Below, in pieces: positions 1-7,232 of a DNA stretch of 25,966 nucleotides (positions are counted from its first letter, which is position 1; every line of letters begins with the position of its first letter). The position numbers and the translations under genes were made by a program. Source of the stretch: an uncultured Eubacterium sp. Lineage in GTDB: Bacteria > Bacillota > Clostridia > Lachnospirales > CAG-274. The DNA is taken from contig UQRG01000008.1 in the NCBI GenBank assembly GCA_900543365.1, positions 1 to 25,966 of the forward strand, written 5' to 3'. Below the pieces are notes generated by a model, which was not told the DNA's origin, searched no databases, and was given only the letters and a program-made list of their open reading frames with translations.

Positions 1-290
1 CCGCCATAACCAATTCTTTCAGCAGCTGTAGTTGTTTCTGTAGAACCATCAGTACTTACAGCCTCACTTGCCGCCTCTGTTGTGCCAGAAAAAACAGCAT
101 TAAGTCCACCATTTTCGTTAGTAACAACTTCACCATTAGCATCAGTTTCAACTTCAAGTTCAACTGCATCATCTGATGATGAAGAAGTTTGTGTACTTGC
201 AACATTACCTACACCTAAAAGCGAAACAGCCACAAGACCAGCAGTAATGACAAGTACAAGTAAAAGAATAAAAGCATTCTTACCTTTCAT
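1..290 (-). CDS. N-terminal part of a membrane protein, probably SecD (cut by the window edge)
   Basis: Only the first 96 residues are visible; the gene runs off the left edge. Seen: start ATG preceded by AAGGAGG (297-303), a short basic start (MKGKN), one hydrophobic segment at about residues 6-28, then about 65 residues of low-complexity Ser/Thr/Asp/Glu-rich sequence ending in ERIGYG. A consensus promoter sits just upstream. Known: in many Clostridia the SCIFF peptide and its maturase are followed by secD and secF, and SecD begins with one such membrane helix before its large extracytoplasmic domain. The position right after the maturase therefore suggests SecD, the accessory subunit of the Sec translocase. 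The SecD hallmark motif (GLDLxGG) lies outside the window, so this is an inference. The long acidic, Thr-rich linker is longer than I would expect for SecD. The alternative is an unrelated membrane-anchored surface protein. Confidence 0.6.
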   Translation of the reverse strand, partial: MKGKNAFILLLVLVITAGLVAVSLLGVGNVASTQTSSSSDDAVELEVETDANGEVVTNENGGLNAVFSGTTEAASEAVSTDGSTETTTAAERIGYG

Positions 291-322
291 TTGTCTTTCC
301 TCCTTAAAAATATCTAACAAAC

Positions 323-351
323 ATTATACAATCTAAGTCAAAATATGTCAA
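323..351 (-). promoter_or_regulatory. Consensus sigma-A promoter of the probable secD gene
   Basis: On the minus strand the -35 box is TTGACA (346-351) and the -10 box is TATAAT (323-328), with a 17-nt spacer: a perfect match to the vegetative consensus. Transcription would start near 316, giving a leader of about 26 nt. This gene can thus be made independently of the upstream SCIFF maturase. Confidence 0.85.
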
Positions 352-394
352 CAAATTTTCACTTAAACCCTATAAAATTGTATAGTTTTACCAA

Positions 395-1762
395 TTAATC
401 ATTTAGTTCATCCTTAGCTTCAACAGCCTTAATCATAATGGCACATTCAATTCTCTTTTTCTGCATTTCACAACCAATTTCATAAGGTGTAATAAGGTCA
501 CCGTGAGAATTATATGAATTAGCTACACAACCACCAGAGCAATAGAACTTAGCCCAACAGTTTTGACAGACAGGCTTGTTGTAAACATTACACTGTTCAA
601 AATCTTTACGAATATTAGTATTTACAACACCAGTATCAACTGTACCCATTTTAAACTGTTCCTGACCAACAAACTGATGGCAAGGATAAAGGTCACCTGT
701 TGGAGTAACAGCAAGATACTCTGTACCAGAACCACAACCTACAAGTCTTTTAGTTACACAAGGTCCACCTGTTAAGTCAATCATAAAGTGAAAGAAATTA
801 AACCATTGTCCATTTTTTCTTCTTTCAATAATATCTTTAGCAAGCTGTTCATACTCTTTAAAAATACCAGCTAAATCTTCTTCCTGAATAGCATAATCTT
901 CACTTGGGTCAGCTACAACAGGCTCAACAGAAATCTGCTTAAACCCTAAATCAGCAAGATGAAGAACATCTTTACCAAAATCAAGATTATGTCTTGTAAA
1001 AGTACCTCTTACATAATAATCTGTCTGATTTCTACTTTCAGCAAGTTTTTGGAATTTAGGAACAATATTATCATAAGAACCTTGTCCTCCGGCTCTAGGT
1101 CTCATTCTATCGTGAACCTCTTTACGACCATCAATACTAAGAACAACATTGTGCATATTCTCATTAATGTAATCCATAATTTCATCATTCAGTAAAATAC
1201 CATTAGTTGTTATAGTAAATCTAAAGTTCTTTCCGTTTTCCTTTTCAATACTTCTTGCATATTCAACAATGCCCTTAACAACTTCAAAGTTCATTAAAGG
1301 TTCGCCACCAAAAAAGTCAACTTCAAGATTTTTTCTCTTTCCAGATGCTTTAATAAGAAAATCAATTGCTTTCTTACCAACTTCAAGGCTCATAAGTTCT
1401 CTCTTGCCGTGGTACTCACCTTCTTCAGCAAAGCAATACTTACACTTTAAATTACAATCGTGAGCAATGTGTAAGCAGAGAGCCTTAACAACTGGGTCTC
1501 TTTTTTCAATAAGAGGTACAACTTCCTTGTATATATCTTCTGTATAAATAAGCTTTTCTTTCTCAAGTTCAGCTATTTCATTATATGCTTCCTTAAGTTT
1601 ATCCTCTGAATACTTATTATTAAGTCTAGAAACTATTTCTTCAACAGATAGTTCCTTATAATGATCCAATACATCATAAACAATTTCATCAACTATATGA
1701 ACAGCACCACTATTTACATCTAATACAATAAAAAGACCGTTCATACTATACTTATGTATCAT
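395..1762 (-). CDS. scfB: SCIFF peptide radical SAM maturase (thioether-forming)
   Basis: Radical SAM enzyme that modifies the SCIFF precursor encoded next to it, expected to link Cys thiols to acceptor residues as thioethers (ranthipeptide class). Seen, counting from the chosen start: an N-terminal region of about 80 residues resembling the peptide-binding (RRE) part of such maturases, the SAM cluster motif CNLKCKYC (Cys103, Cys107, Cys110), a GGEP motif, and a Cys-rich SPASM-type C-terminus (CQNCWAKFYCSGGC and nearby Cys) for auxiliary FeS clusters. Length of 455 residues fits the family. Start: a GTG at 1771 is in frame, but ATG at 1762 has AAAGGTGA at the proper distance and gives MIHKYSMNG, the usual family N-terminus. 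It follows scfA, separated by a hairpin. The family is known to be nearly universal in Clostridia; the natural role of the product is unsettled. Confidence 0.95.
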   Translation of the reverse strand: MIHKYSMNGLFIVLDVNSGAVHIVDEIVYDVLDHYKELSVEEIVSRLNNKYSEDKLKEAYNEIAELEKEKLIYTEDIYKEVVPLIEKRDPVVKALCLHIAHDCNLKCKYCFAEEGEYHGKRELMSLEVGKKAIDFLIKASGKRKNLEVDFFGGEPLMNFEVVKGIVEYARSIEKENGKNFRFTITTNGILLNDEIMDYINENMHNVVLSIDGRKEVHDRMRPRAGGQGSYDNIVPKFQKLAESRNQTDYYVRGTFTRHNLDFGKDVLHLADLGFKQISVEPVVADPSEDYAIQEEDLAGIFKEYEQLAKDIIERRKNGQWFNFFHFMIDLTGGPCVTKRLVGCGSGTEYLAVTPTGDLYPCHQFVGQEQFKMGTVDTGVVNTNIRKDFEQCNVYNKPVCQNCWAKFYCSGGCVANSYNSHGDLITPYEIGCEMQKKRIECAIMIKAVEAKDELND

Positions 1763-1802
1763 AAAATTCACCTTTCATAATAATATAACAAAATACACAA
1801 AA

Positions 1803-1833
1803 ATTAAGCTAAGCAAGTTATGCTTAGCTTAAT
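1803..1833 (-). terminator. Hairpin between SCIFF peptide and maturase (leaky terminator or processing site)
   Basis: A perfect 13-bp inverted repeat (1803-1815 and 1821-1833, loop AGTTA) is followed on the minus strand by TTTTTGTGTATTTTG. It lies 13 nt after the scfA stop and 40 nt before the scfB start. I see no separate promoter for scfB in this gap, so the hairpin probably lets through only part of the transcripts, yielding more peptide mRNA than enzyme mRNA. It could instead protect the scfA 3' end after processing. Confidence 0.8.
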
Positions 1834-1846
1834 CAAGATTTAAATA

Positions 1847-1987
1847 TTATCTGTTTTCACAAGCCTGATTTGCTACTGTACAAGAAGTCTTGCAAGCTGA
1901 CTGGCAAGAAGTCTGACACTCACCGCAGCCACCCTTTGCTACAGTGTTCTGGAGTAACTTAGTGTTTAAAGTCTTAATGTGCTTCAT
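1847..1987 (-). CDS. scfA: SCIFF precursor peptide (six cysteines in forty-five residues)
   Basis: A 46-residue ranthipeptide precursor, substrate of the adjacent radical SAM maturase. Seen: N-terminal leader MKHIKTLNTKLLQ, a GG at 19-20, and six Cys at 21, 24, 28, 32, 36 and 43, with potential acceptor Thr residues at 26, 34 and 37. This matches the strongly conserved SCIFF family; in the studied Clostridium thermocellum homologue a Cys32-Thr37 thioether has been reported, and both residues are at the same positions here. Start: ATG at 1987 lies 8 nt after AGGAGG; an in-frame ATG at 1993 is only 2 nt from it, and the 61-residue reading with a hydrophobic extension is unlikely. Transcribed from its own promoter, with scfB downstream. 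Confidence 0.95.
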   Translation of the reverse strand: MKHIKTLNTKLLQNTVAKGGCGECQTSCQSACKTSCTVANQACENR

Positions 1988-2022
1988 AGTCATTTCCTCC
2001 TTTATAAAATATCTTATTATAT

Positions 2023-2051
2023 AGTATAACATATACTATGTTATATTGCAA
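2023..2051 (-). promoter_or_regulatory. scfA promoter with a palindromic spacer (candidate operator)
   Basis: Minus-strand -35 TTGCAA (2046-2051) and -10 TATACT (2023-2028) with a 17-nt spacer. The spacer and part of the -10 box form a perfect inverted repeat: arm TATAACATA (2025-2033), three central bases, arm TATGTTATA (2037-2045). A dimeric regulator bound here would cover the promoter. The AT-rich composition makes chance palindromes more likely, so the operator role is inference. Confidence 0.6.
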
Positions 2052-2075
2052 GTTGTAAATTAAATGCCTTAAATA

Positions 2076-3170
2076 TTATACATTAAATCTAAAGAGAATT
2101 ACATCTCCGTCTTTAACAACATATTCCTTACCTTCACTTCTATACACACCAGCCTCCTTAGCTGCTGTAATAGAGCCAAGTTTAACAAGGTCATCATAAG
2201 TAACAACTTCAGCTCTAATAAAACCTCTTTCAAAATCAGAATGGATTTTACCAGCAGCCTGAGGTGCTTTTGTACCTTCAGTAATAGTCCAGGCTCTTAC
2301 TTCCTGCTCACCAGCAGTAAGGTAACTAATAAGTCCAAGCAAAGAGTAACTAGCATTAATAAGTCTGTCAAGACCACTAGTTTCACAACCTAAATCAGCA
2401 AGAAATTCCTGCTTTTCATCATTTTCAAGTTCAGCAATTTCTTCTTCAATTTTAGCACAAACAACAAATACACCAGAACCTTCAGCCTTAGCGTGTTCTC
2501 TAACTGCCTGAACATGAGGATTATTTGCACCATCATCAGCAAGGTCATCTTCTGAAACATTAGCTGCATATAAAACCGGCTTTCTGCTTAAAAGAGTAAG
2601 ACTATCAGCAAAAATTCCATCCTCATCATCAAACTCAAGATTTCTAGCATTTTGACCCTGTTCAAGAGCTTCCTTAATCTTCTTTAAAACTACAAGCTCC
2701 TTAGCAAGAGATTTGTCATTCATTGCTTGCTTTTGAGTTTTTGCAATTCGCTTGTCTACAACTTCAAGGTCAGCAAGAATAAGCTCAAGATTAATAGTTT
2801 CAATATCTCTTACAGGGTCAACCTTAGCATCTACATGAACAATGTTACTATCTTCAAAACATCTAACAACATGAACAATAGCATCAACTTCTCTAATATG
2901 TGATAAGAACTTGTTTCCAAGACCTTCACCTTGACTTGCACCCTTAACAAGACCAGCAATATCTACAAACTCAATAACAGCTGGTGTCACCTTCTGAGTC
3001 TTATACATATCAGCAAGAACATCAAGTCTTTTATCTGGAACAGGTACAATACCTACATTAGGGTCAATAGTACAGAATGGATAGTTTGCTGATTCTGCAC
3101 CACCACCTGCAAGGGAATTAAATAATGTACTCTTGCCTACATTTGGCAAGCCAACGATACCTAATTTCAT
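2076..3170 (-). CDS. ychF: Redox-regulated ATPase YchF (Obg-family, OLA1-like)
   Basis: Conserved cytoplasmic P-loop ATPase that binds ribosomes and is linked to stress responses. Seen: G1 motif GLPNVGKST near the N-terminus, DIAGLVKGAS for the G3 region, and NVSE in place of the usual NKxD, the change that shifts YchF from GTP to ATP preference. The C-terminal TGS-type domain ends in DGDVILFRFNV. The length of 364 residues is typical. Start ATG follows AAAGGAG at a normal distance. It sits 89 nt upstream of scfA on the same strand with no obvious terminator after it, so some read-through into scfA is possible. I see no tie between its function and that of its neighbours. Confidence 0.97.
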   Translation of the reverse strand: MKLGIVGLPNVGKSTLFNSLAGGGAESANYPFCTIDPNVGIVPVPDKRLDVLADMYKTQKVTPAVIEFVDIAGLVKGASQGEGLGNKFLSHIREVDAIVHVVRCFEDSNIVHVDAKVDPVRDIETINLELILADLEVVDKRIAKTQKQAMNDKSLAKELVVLKKIKEALEQGQNARNLEFDDEDGIFADSLTLLSRKPVLYAANVSEDDLADDGANNPHVQAVREHAKAEGSGVFVVCAKIEEEIAELENDEKQEFLADLGCETSGLDRLINASYSLLGLISYLTAGEQEVRAWTITEGTKAPQAAGKIHSDFERGFIRAEVVTYDDLVKLGSITAAKEAGVYRSEGKEYVVKDGDVILFRFNV

Positions 3171-3205
3171 AGTTAAATTTCTCCTTTGTTATATCTATAC
3201 ATTAA

Positions 3206-3232
3206 AATAGACGGCAAAATAAACCGTCTATT
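3206..3232 (-). terminator. Hairpin between the 60-residue gene and ychF
   Basis: Arms AATAGACGG (3206-3214) and CCGTCTATT (3224-3232) with a 9-nt loop; on the minus strand the run TTTTAAT follows. This is a modest terminator for the small gene upstream, and read-through into ychF is plausible. Confidence 0.65.
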
Positions 3233-3256
3233 CTTAAATCATAAAAAATCAGAAAA

Positions 3257-3439
3257 TTAATCTCTGTTTATAAGTGCACCGGTAAGTAATCCTAAGAGAA
3301 ATACTAAAACAGTAGCACCTAAAGCACAGACACCAACTCTCATCTTATCCTTCTCCGGAATAAATACACCCTTTGTAATATGGGACCTTACTTCCTGCTC
3401 TGCAGCACGATAATGCTTTTTTGGTCTTGCATATCTCAT
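3257..3439 (-). CDS. Small membrane protein of unknown function (60 residues)
   Basis: I do not recognise a family. Seen: a basic, soluble N-terminal half rich in Arg/Lys/His (MRYARPKKHYRAAEQ...), then one strongly hydrophobic C-terminal helix (about residues 37-57) ending in NRD. This suggests a single-pass membrane protein with the basic part in the cytoplasm. Start: the ATG at 3439 is preceded by AAGGAGG at a suitable distance (3447-3453); a longer in-frame reading beginning at 3490 runs through that ribosome binding site and is rejected. Located upstream of ychF on the same strand and divergent from the Nudix gene. The strong ribosome binding site supports it being a real gene. Confidence 0.75.
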   Translation of the reverse strand: MRYARPKKHYRAAEQEVRSHITKGVFIPEKDKMRVGVCALGATVLVFLLGLLTGALINRD

Positions 3440-3527
3440 ATAAATTACCTCCTTAAAAATAAACTCTTTCTTATTAATTAAGTATACCACATTTATTGCA
3501 ATTATAAAAGAAAAATTTTTATTAATA

Positions 3528-3556
3528 TTGATAAAATGTATTTTTAGGTGTATACT
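3528..3556 (+). promoter_or_regulatory. Promoter of the Nudix hydrolase gene
   Basis: -35 TTGATA (3528-3533), 17-nt spacer, -10 TATACT (3551-3556). The ribosome binding site AGGAGGTG (3571-3578) and ATG at 3586 follow, so the leader is only about 23 nt. Confidence 0.8.
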
Positions 3557-3585
3557 TATGACAAAATAATAGGAGGTGCATTAAT

Positions 3586-4119
3586 ATGAGTTATGAAGTA
3601 AAAAGCAGTGAAGTAGTATACAAAGGAAAAGTCTTTAATATTGAAAAAGATGTAATTACATTACCAGATGGCAGAGAAACTGTAAGAGAAACAATACGAC
3701 ACGGCGGAGCTGCTGCAATGATACCCATTGATAATGATGGCAAAATAATATTTGTAAGACAATACAGACATTCAGCAAAAAGAGAAGTCCTGGAAATTCC
3801 AGCTGGCACTATTGAAAATAATGAATCCCCTTATGATTGTGCAATAAGAGAAATACAAGAAGAAACATCTTATAAAGCAGGTAAAATGACATTTTTACTT
3901 AAAATGTTTTCTGCTATTGGTTTTTGTAGTGAAGTTATACACATTTATGTGGCTGAAAACCTTGAAAAAGGCAGCTATAATATGGACGATGATGAGTTTA
4001 TAACTAATGAAAGGTATAGCCTTGAAGAGAGTATTGAACTTATTCATAAAGGAGAAATTTACGACAGCAAAACTATTGCTGCCATTTACGCTTACAAAGA
4101 ATATAAAGAAAATAAATAA
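3586..4119 (+). CDS. Nudix hydrolase, ADP-ribose pyrophosphatase type
   Basis: Expected to hydrolyse ADP-ribose or a related nucleotide sugar to AMP and the sugar phosphate, a house-cleaning role in the cytoplasm. Seen: an N-terminal beta-rich part typical of ADP-ribose pyrophosphatases (VYKGKVFNIEKDVITLPDG), then FVRQYRHS, the EIPAGTIE segment, and a Nudix box with correct spacing: Gly, five residues, Glu, seven residues, REIQEETSY. The box has the catalytic REIQEE, but Ser replaces the usual last Gly and Tyr the following aliphatic residue. The length of 177 residues is normal. Single-gene unit with its own promoter and a terminator shared with lysC. Substrate assignment rests on overall similarity only. 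Confidence 0.9.
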   Translation: MSYEVKSSEVVYKGKVFNIEKDVITLPDGRETVRETIRHGGAAAMIPIDNDGKIIFVRQYRHSAKREVLEIPAGTIENNESPYDCAIREIQEETSYKAGKMTFLLKMFSAIGFCSEVIHIYVAENLEKGSYNMDDDEFITNERYSLEESIELIHKGEIYDSKTIAAIYAYKEYKENK

Positions 4120-4160
4120 AACATTATAACTAAAATTCATAACTAATCATTATTATATAT

Positions 4161-4196
4161 AAAAAGCTCCTTGATTTACACCAAGGAGTTTTTTAT
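4161..4196. terminator. Bidirectional terminator between the Nudix gene and lysC
   Basis: Arms CTCCTTG (4167-4173) and CAAGGAG (4182-4188) flanked by AAAAAG on the left and TTTTTT on the right, so both converging genes can end here. The lysC stop lies about 75 nt away. Confidence 0.85.
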
Positions 4197-4269
4197 TACT
4201 AAGCTGTCAGAAGAGGGGTATTAATCTAAACAGCCTACTATAATATATTACCAAATCAAATAAATGTGA

Positions 4270-4758
4270 TTAGCTAAGTTGAATACCAGCATTCATAAAC
4301 TTATCGTGAATAGCAACAGCAGCTCTGTCAGCATCAGTGTCACTAACAAGAACAGTAATTTTAATTTCAGAAGTTGAAATCATCTTAACATTAATACCTG
4401 CATCATAAGTAGCCTCAAAAAGCATAGAAGCAACACCAGGATTAGTAGCCATACCAGCACCAACAGCACTTACCTTAGCAACTTTGTCATTGTAGCTAAT
4501 ATCATTAAAACCTAAAGTAGTCTTGTTAGCACTAAGAATATCAACAGCCTCCATCATATCACCCTTAGTAACTGTAAAAGAAATATCCTTGTTTCCATCT
4601 CTACCAATAGACTGAATAATAAGGTCAACGCTAATCTTTTCCTTGCTTAACAATGAGAAAATCTTAAATGCAATACCAGGCTCATCCTTAACGCCAATAA
4701 CAGCAATTCTAGCAACATCCTTATCTACGGCAACACCGTTTACTAACATTCTTTCCAC
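4270..4758 (-). CDS. lysC: Internal in-frame start in lysC: candidate aspartate kinase beta (ACT-only) subunit
   Basis: Inside lysC the sequence AAGGAGG (4767-4773) stands exactly 8 nt before an in-frame GTG (codon 245, at 4758); an ATG follows at codon 248. Translation from the GTG would give 162 residues covering just the two ACT domains. Known: Bacillus subtilis lysC makes such a beta subunit from an in-frame internal start near codon 247, and the enzyme is an alpha2-beta2 assembly. The agreement in position makes functional use here likely. The site encodes Val-Lys-Glu-Glu, so part of the purine richness could come from the protein sequence. Confidence 0.7.
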   Translation of the reverse strand: MERMLVNGVAVDKDVARIAVIGVKDEPGIAFKIFSLLSKEKISVDLIIQSIGRDGNKDISFTVTKGDMMEAVDILSANKTTLGFNDISYNDKVAKVSAVGAGMATNPGVASMLFEATYDAGINVKMISTSEIKITVLVSDTDADRAAVAIHDKFMNAGIQLS

Positions 4759-5490
4759 TTTTGTTTCCTCCTTAACTACAGTACCTTCAGCGTCAGTCAT
4801 AGAGCTGCGTACAACTAAATTAACATTATATTTCTTTGCAAGCTCTACTGAACGGTTATGAAGAACCTTTGCACCTAAACTTGCAAGCTCAAGCATTTCG
4901 TCATAAGTAATTTCATCAAGCTTTTTAGCAGTCTTAACAATTCTTGGGTCACAAGTATATACACCATCTACATCTGTGTAAATTTCACATATATCTGCAC
5001 CTAACTTAGCAGCTAAAGCAACTGCTGAAGTATCAGAACCACCTCTGCCTAATGTAGTAACATCAAGATGTCTATTTACACCCTGGAAACCAGTAATAAT
5101 AACTATATTCTTCTTTGCAAGCTCATTACTAATTCTTTCAGTTGAAATATCCTTTATTCTTGCATTGCTGTAAGTTGATGTTGAATAAATCTTGCACTGA
5201 AAAGCATTAAGTGAAATAACCGGATAGCCAAGTCTTTCAATAGCCATAGCCATAAGAGCAACTGACTGCTGTTCACCAGTAGCTAAAAGCATATCCATTT
5301 CTCTCTTACTTGCGTGAGGATTAATTTCCTGAGCCTTTTCAATAAGTTCATCAGTTGTATCACCCTGTGCACTAAGGACAACTACTACCTGATTGCCCTC
5401 TTTGTAACTATTAACAATAGTCTGAGCAACACGGTTAATTCTTTCAGCGTTAGCAACTGAAGAACCACCAAACTTCTTTACAATTAACAT
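4270..5490 (-). CDS. lysC: Aspartate kinase (alpha subunit)
   Basis: Phosphorylates aspartate, the first step towards lysine, threonine, methionine and diaminopimelate for the cell wall. Seen: the KFGGSSV motif at residues 6-12, an FQGVNRHLDVTTLGRGGSDTSA core, and two ACT domains after about residue 260 for feedback control. The 406 residues match the Bacillus LysC (aspartokinase II) type. Start ATG follows AGGAGG. It is the last gene of a minus-strand operon, 10 nt after hom and behind the ACT-domain gene. There is no lysine riboswitch directly upstream because the gene lies inside the operon. A second start within the gene is described separately. Confidence 0.97.
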   Translation of the reverse strand: MLIVKKFGGSSVANAERINRVAQTIVNSYKEGNQVVVVLSAQGDTTDELIEKAQEINPHASKREMDMLLATGEQQSVALMAMAIERLGYPVISLNAFQCKIYSTSTYSNARIKDISTERISNELAKKNIVIITGFQGVNRHLDVTTLGRGGSDTSAVALAAKLGADICEIYTDVDGVYTCDPRIVKTAKKLDEITYDEMLELASLGAKVLHNRSVELAKKYNVNLVVRSSMTDAEGTVVKEETKVERMLVNGVAVDKDVARIAVIGVKDEPGIAFKIFSLLSKEKISVDLIIQSIGRDGNKDISFTVTKGDMMEAVDILSANKTTLGFNDISYNDKVAKVSAVGAGMATNPGVASMLFEATYDAGINVKMISTSEIKITVLVSDTDADRAAVAIHDKFMNAGIQLS

Positions 5491-5500
5491 AATGTGCCTC

Positions 5501-6739
5501 CTAGCCTTCCATTCTTATTGTATTAAGGATACTTACAATACCCTTGCAATTAATTAATTCATTAAGTTTATCATTTATTTCCTGTTCTTTGGCTTCATTA
5601 GTAACAAAAGCAAATTCATTATCCATTCCAAAGAATTCCATAAATTTATCAACACCGAATACCTTTAATACATCAGCTTTAGCATATTCCTTATTATTAT
5701 ATTCAACTCTGACAAATTTTCTAACATTAACATTATCAATGCTCATAAGTGGTTGCTTAGTTTCTGACCAACCAATACCTAAATTTACATTTTTATGCTT
5801 AATAGCATCTACAATATCCGAAACAACAGCACTAGCAGTTGGGAGCTTACCAGCACCCTTACCGTAAAACATAACATCGCCTAACATATTACCCTTTAAC
5901 AATATAGCATTAAACACATCATTTACCATACTTAAAGGATTTTCTGACATAACAATAGCTGGAGCTACTCTAGCCCAAACATTGCTACCATCAAACTTTG
6001 CAGTTGCAAGAAGTTTAACAGAACCACTCATTTTCTTAACATAAGCAATATCTGTTTTAGAAATGTTAGTAATGCCTTCTGTATAAATATCATCATAGCT
6101 TACAGTCTTTTCTGTAGCAAGAGATGCTAATATAGCAATTTTTCTACAAGCATCATAGCCTTCAACATCAGCATCAGGATTTCTTTCAGCATACCCCTTG
6201 TCCTGAGCATCGCTTAAAACATCATTGTACTCTAAATCTTCCTTAGTCATTTTAGAAAGCATATAATTTGTAGTACCATTTAAAATACCTGTAATTTCTT
6301 CAATTTTGTCTGAAGTAATACTTCTGTTAATAGGTCTAATAATAGGAATACCACCACCAACAGATGCTTCATAAAGGAAATTAACATTTTTTTCCTTAGC
6401 AATTCTCATAAGCTCTCCACCGTGAGCTGCCACAAGTTCCTTATTAGATGTACAAACGCTTTTACCTTTTTGCAAAGCACTTTTAACAAAAGTATAAGCA
6501 GGGTTTGTTCCACCCATAACTTCTACAACAACCTCAACACTTGGGTCATTTAAAATATCGTCATAATTATGTGTAATAATATTTTGAATAGGGTCATTAG
6601 GAAAATCTCTCAAATCAAGAACATATTTAATATCAATTTTCTGACCTGTTTTGGATTCAATACTGACTCTGTTAGTTCGGATAACCTCTACAACACCAGA
6701 ACCAACAGTACCGTAACCTAAGACTGCAATAGTTGCCAT
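5501..6739 (-). CDS. hom: Homoserine dehydrogenase
   Basis: Reduces aspartate semialdehyde to homoserine with NAD(P)H, the branch point to threonine and methionine. Seen: Rossmann motif GYGTVGSG near the N-terminus, the SNKELVA and ASVGGGIPIIRPI segments, the GILNGTTNYML signature and a C-terminal ACT domain (about the last 80 residues) for feedback inhibition by threonine. Start: ATG at 6739 gives the typical MATIAVLGYG and lies 11 nt after GAGGGAG. An in-frame GTG at 6751 overlaps the stop of the upstream ACT gene (GTGA), allowing translational coupling and four more residues; I prefer the ATG. Length 412 residues is normal. Middle gene of an operon with the ACT-domain protein and lysC; thrB and thrC are not in the window. 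Confidence 0.97.
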   Translation of the reverse strand: MATIAVLGYGTVGSGVVEVIRTNRVSIESKTGQKIDIKYVLDLRDFPNDPIQNIITHNYDDILNDPSVEVVVEVMGGTNPAYTFVKSALQKGKSVCTSNKELVAAHGGELMRIAKEKNVNFLYEASVGGGIPIIRPINRSITSDKIEEITGILNGTTNYMLSKMTKEDLEYNDVLSDAQDKGYAERNPDADVEGYDACRKIAILASLATEKTVSYDDIYTEGITNISKTDIAYVKKMSGSVKLLATAKFDGSNVWARVAPAIVMSENPLSMVNDVFNAILLKGNMLGDVMFYGKGAGKLPTASAVVSDIVDAIKHKNVNLGIGWSETKQPLMSIDNVNVRKFVRVEYNNKEYAKADVLKVFGVDKFMEFFGMDNEFAFVTNEAKEQEINDKLNELINCKGIVSILNTIRMEG

Positions 6740-6747
6740 TAAATCTG

Positions 6748-7191
6748 TCACTCCCTCGCAATAGTTTTAAGAGTCAAAACTCCATGTATTTTTGAAATAT
6801 TGTCAAGCATATCCCTGACACCAAGAGTCATATTACCTGTGTCTACAGTAATAGTAACATTTGCTACATTATTAATAGGTATAGTCTGATTAATAGTAAG
6901 CACATTCGCACCGTGGTCAGCTAAAATATTAAGCACAAGAGATAATATACCAGCCTTGTCCTCAAGATTAAAGGCAAGGGTAATAATTTTCCCTCTTGTG
7001 TTTCTACTAACTACTGAAACATAATCCTTATATTTATAATAAGCACTTCTGCTTACACCAACACTATCTACAGCCTCCTGAATTGATGCTACTGCACCCT
7101 TTTCAAAAAGCTCCTTAGCCTCCACTACCTTTAAAAAAACTTCAGGCATAACTCTTTTGTCAACAATGTAATAGTCTGAATTTTCCCTCAT
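6748..7191 (-). CDS. ACT domain-containing protein (PheB/UPF0735 type)
   Basis: A 147-residue protein: an N-terminal helical part of about 65 residues that looks like a small helix-turn-helix (QEAVDSVGVSRSAYYKYKDYV) and a C-terminal ACT domain (about 70-147), a fold that usually binds amino acids. Homologues have been named PheB or chorismate mutase, but the sequence offers no catalytic motif and the activity is doubtful. It is the first gene of the operon with hom and lysC; its TGA overlaps the alternative GTG of hom. Context suggests an amino acid sensor for the threonine/lysine branch, possibly DNA-binding, but that is inference. Start ATG follows AGGAGG at a normal distance. Confidence 0.9.
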   Translation of the reverse strand: MRENSDYYIVDKRVMPEVFLKVVEAKELFEKGAVASIQEAVDSVGVSRSAYYKYKDYVSVVSRNTRGKIITLAFNLEDKAGILSLVLNILADHGANVLTINQTIPINNVANVTITVDTGNMTLGVRDMLDNISKIHGVLTLKTIARE

Positions 7192-7232
7192 AACTGTGTT
7201 CCTCCTATGTACATTTGTTTCCCATAGAGAGA

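Noticed and set aside
82..336. Plus-strand reading frame of 84 codons rich in Ser/Thr
   Set aside because: It is antisense to the start of the probable secD gene, has no ribosome binding site and only reflects the low-complexity codons of that gene.
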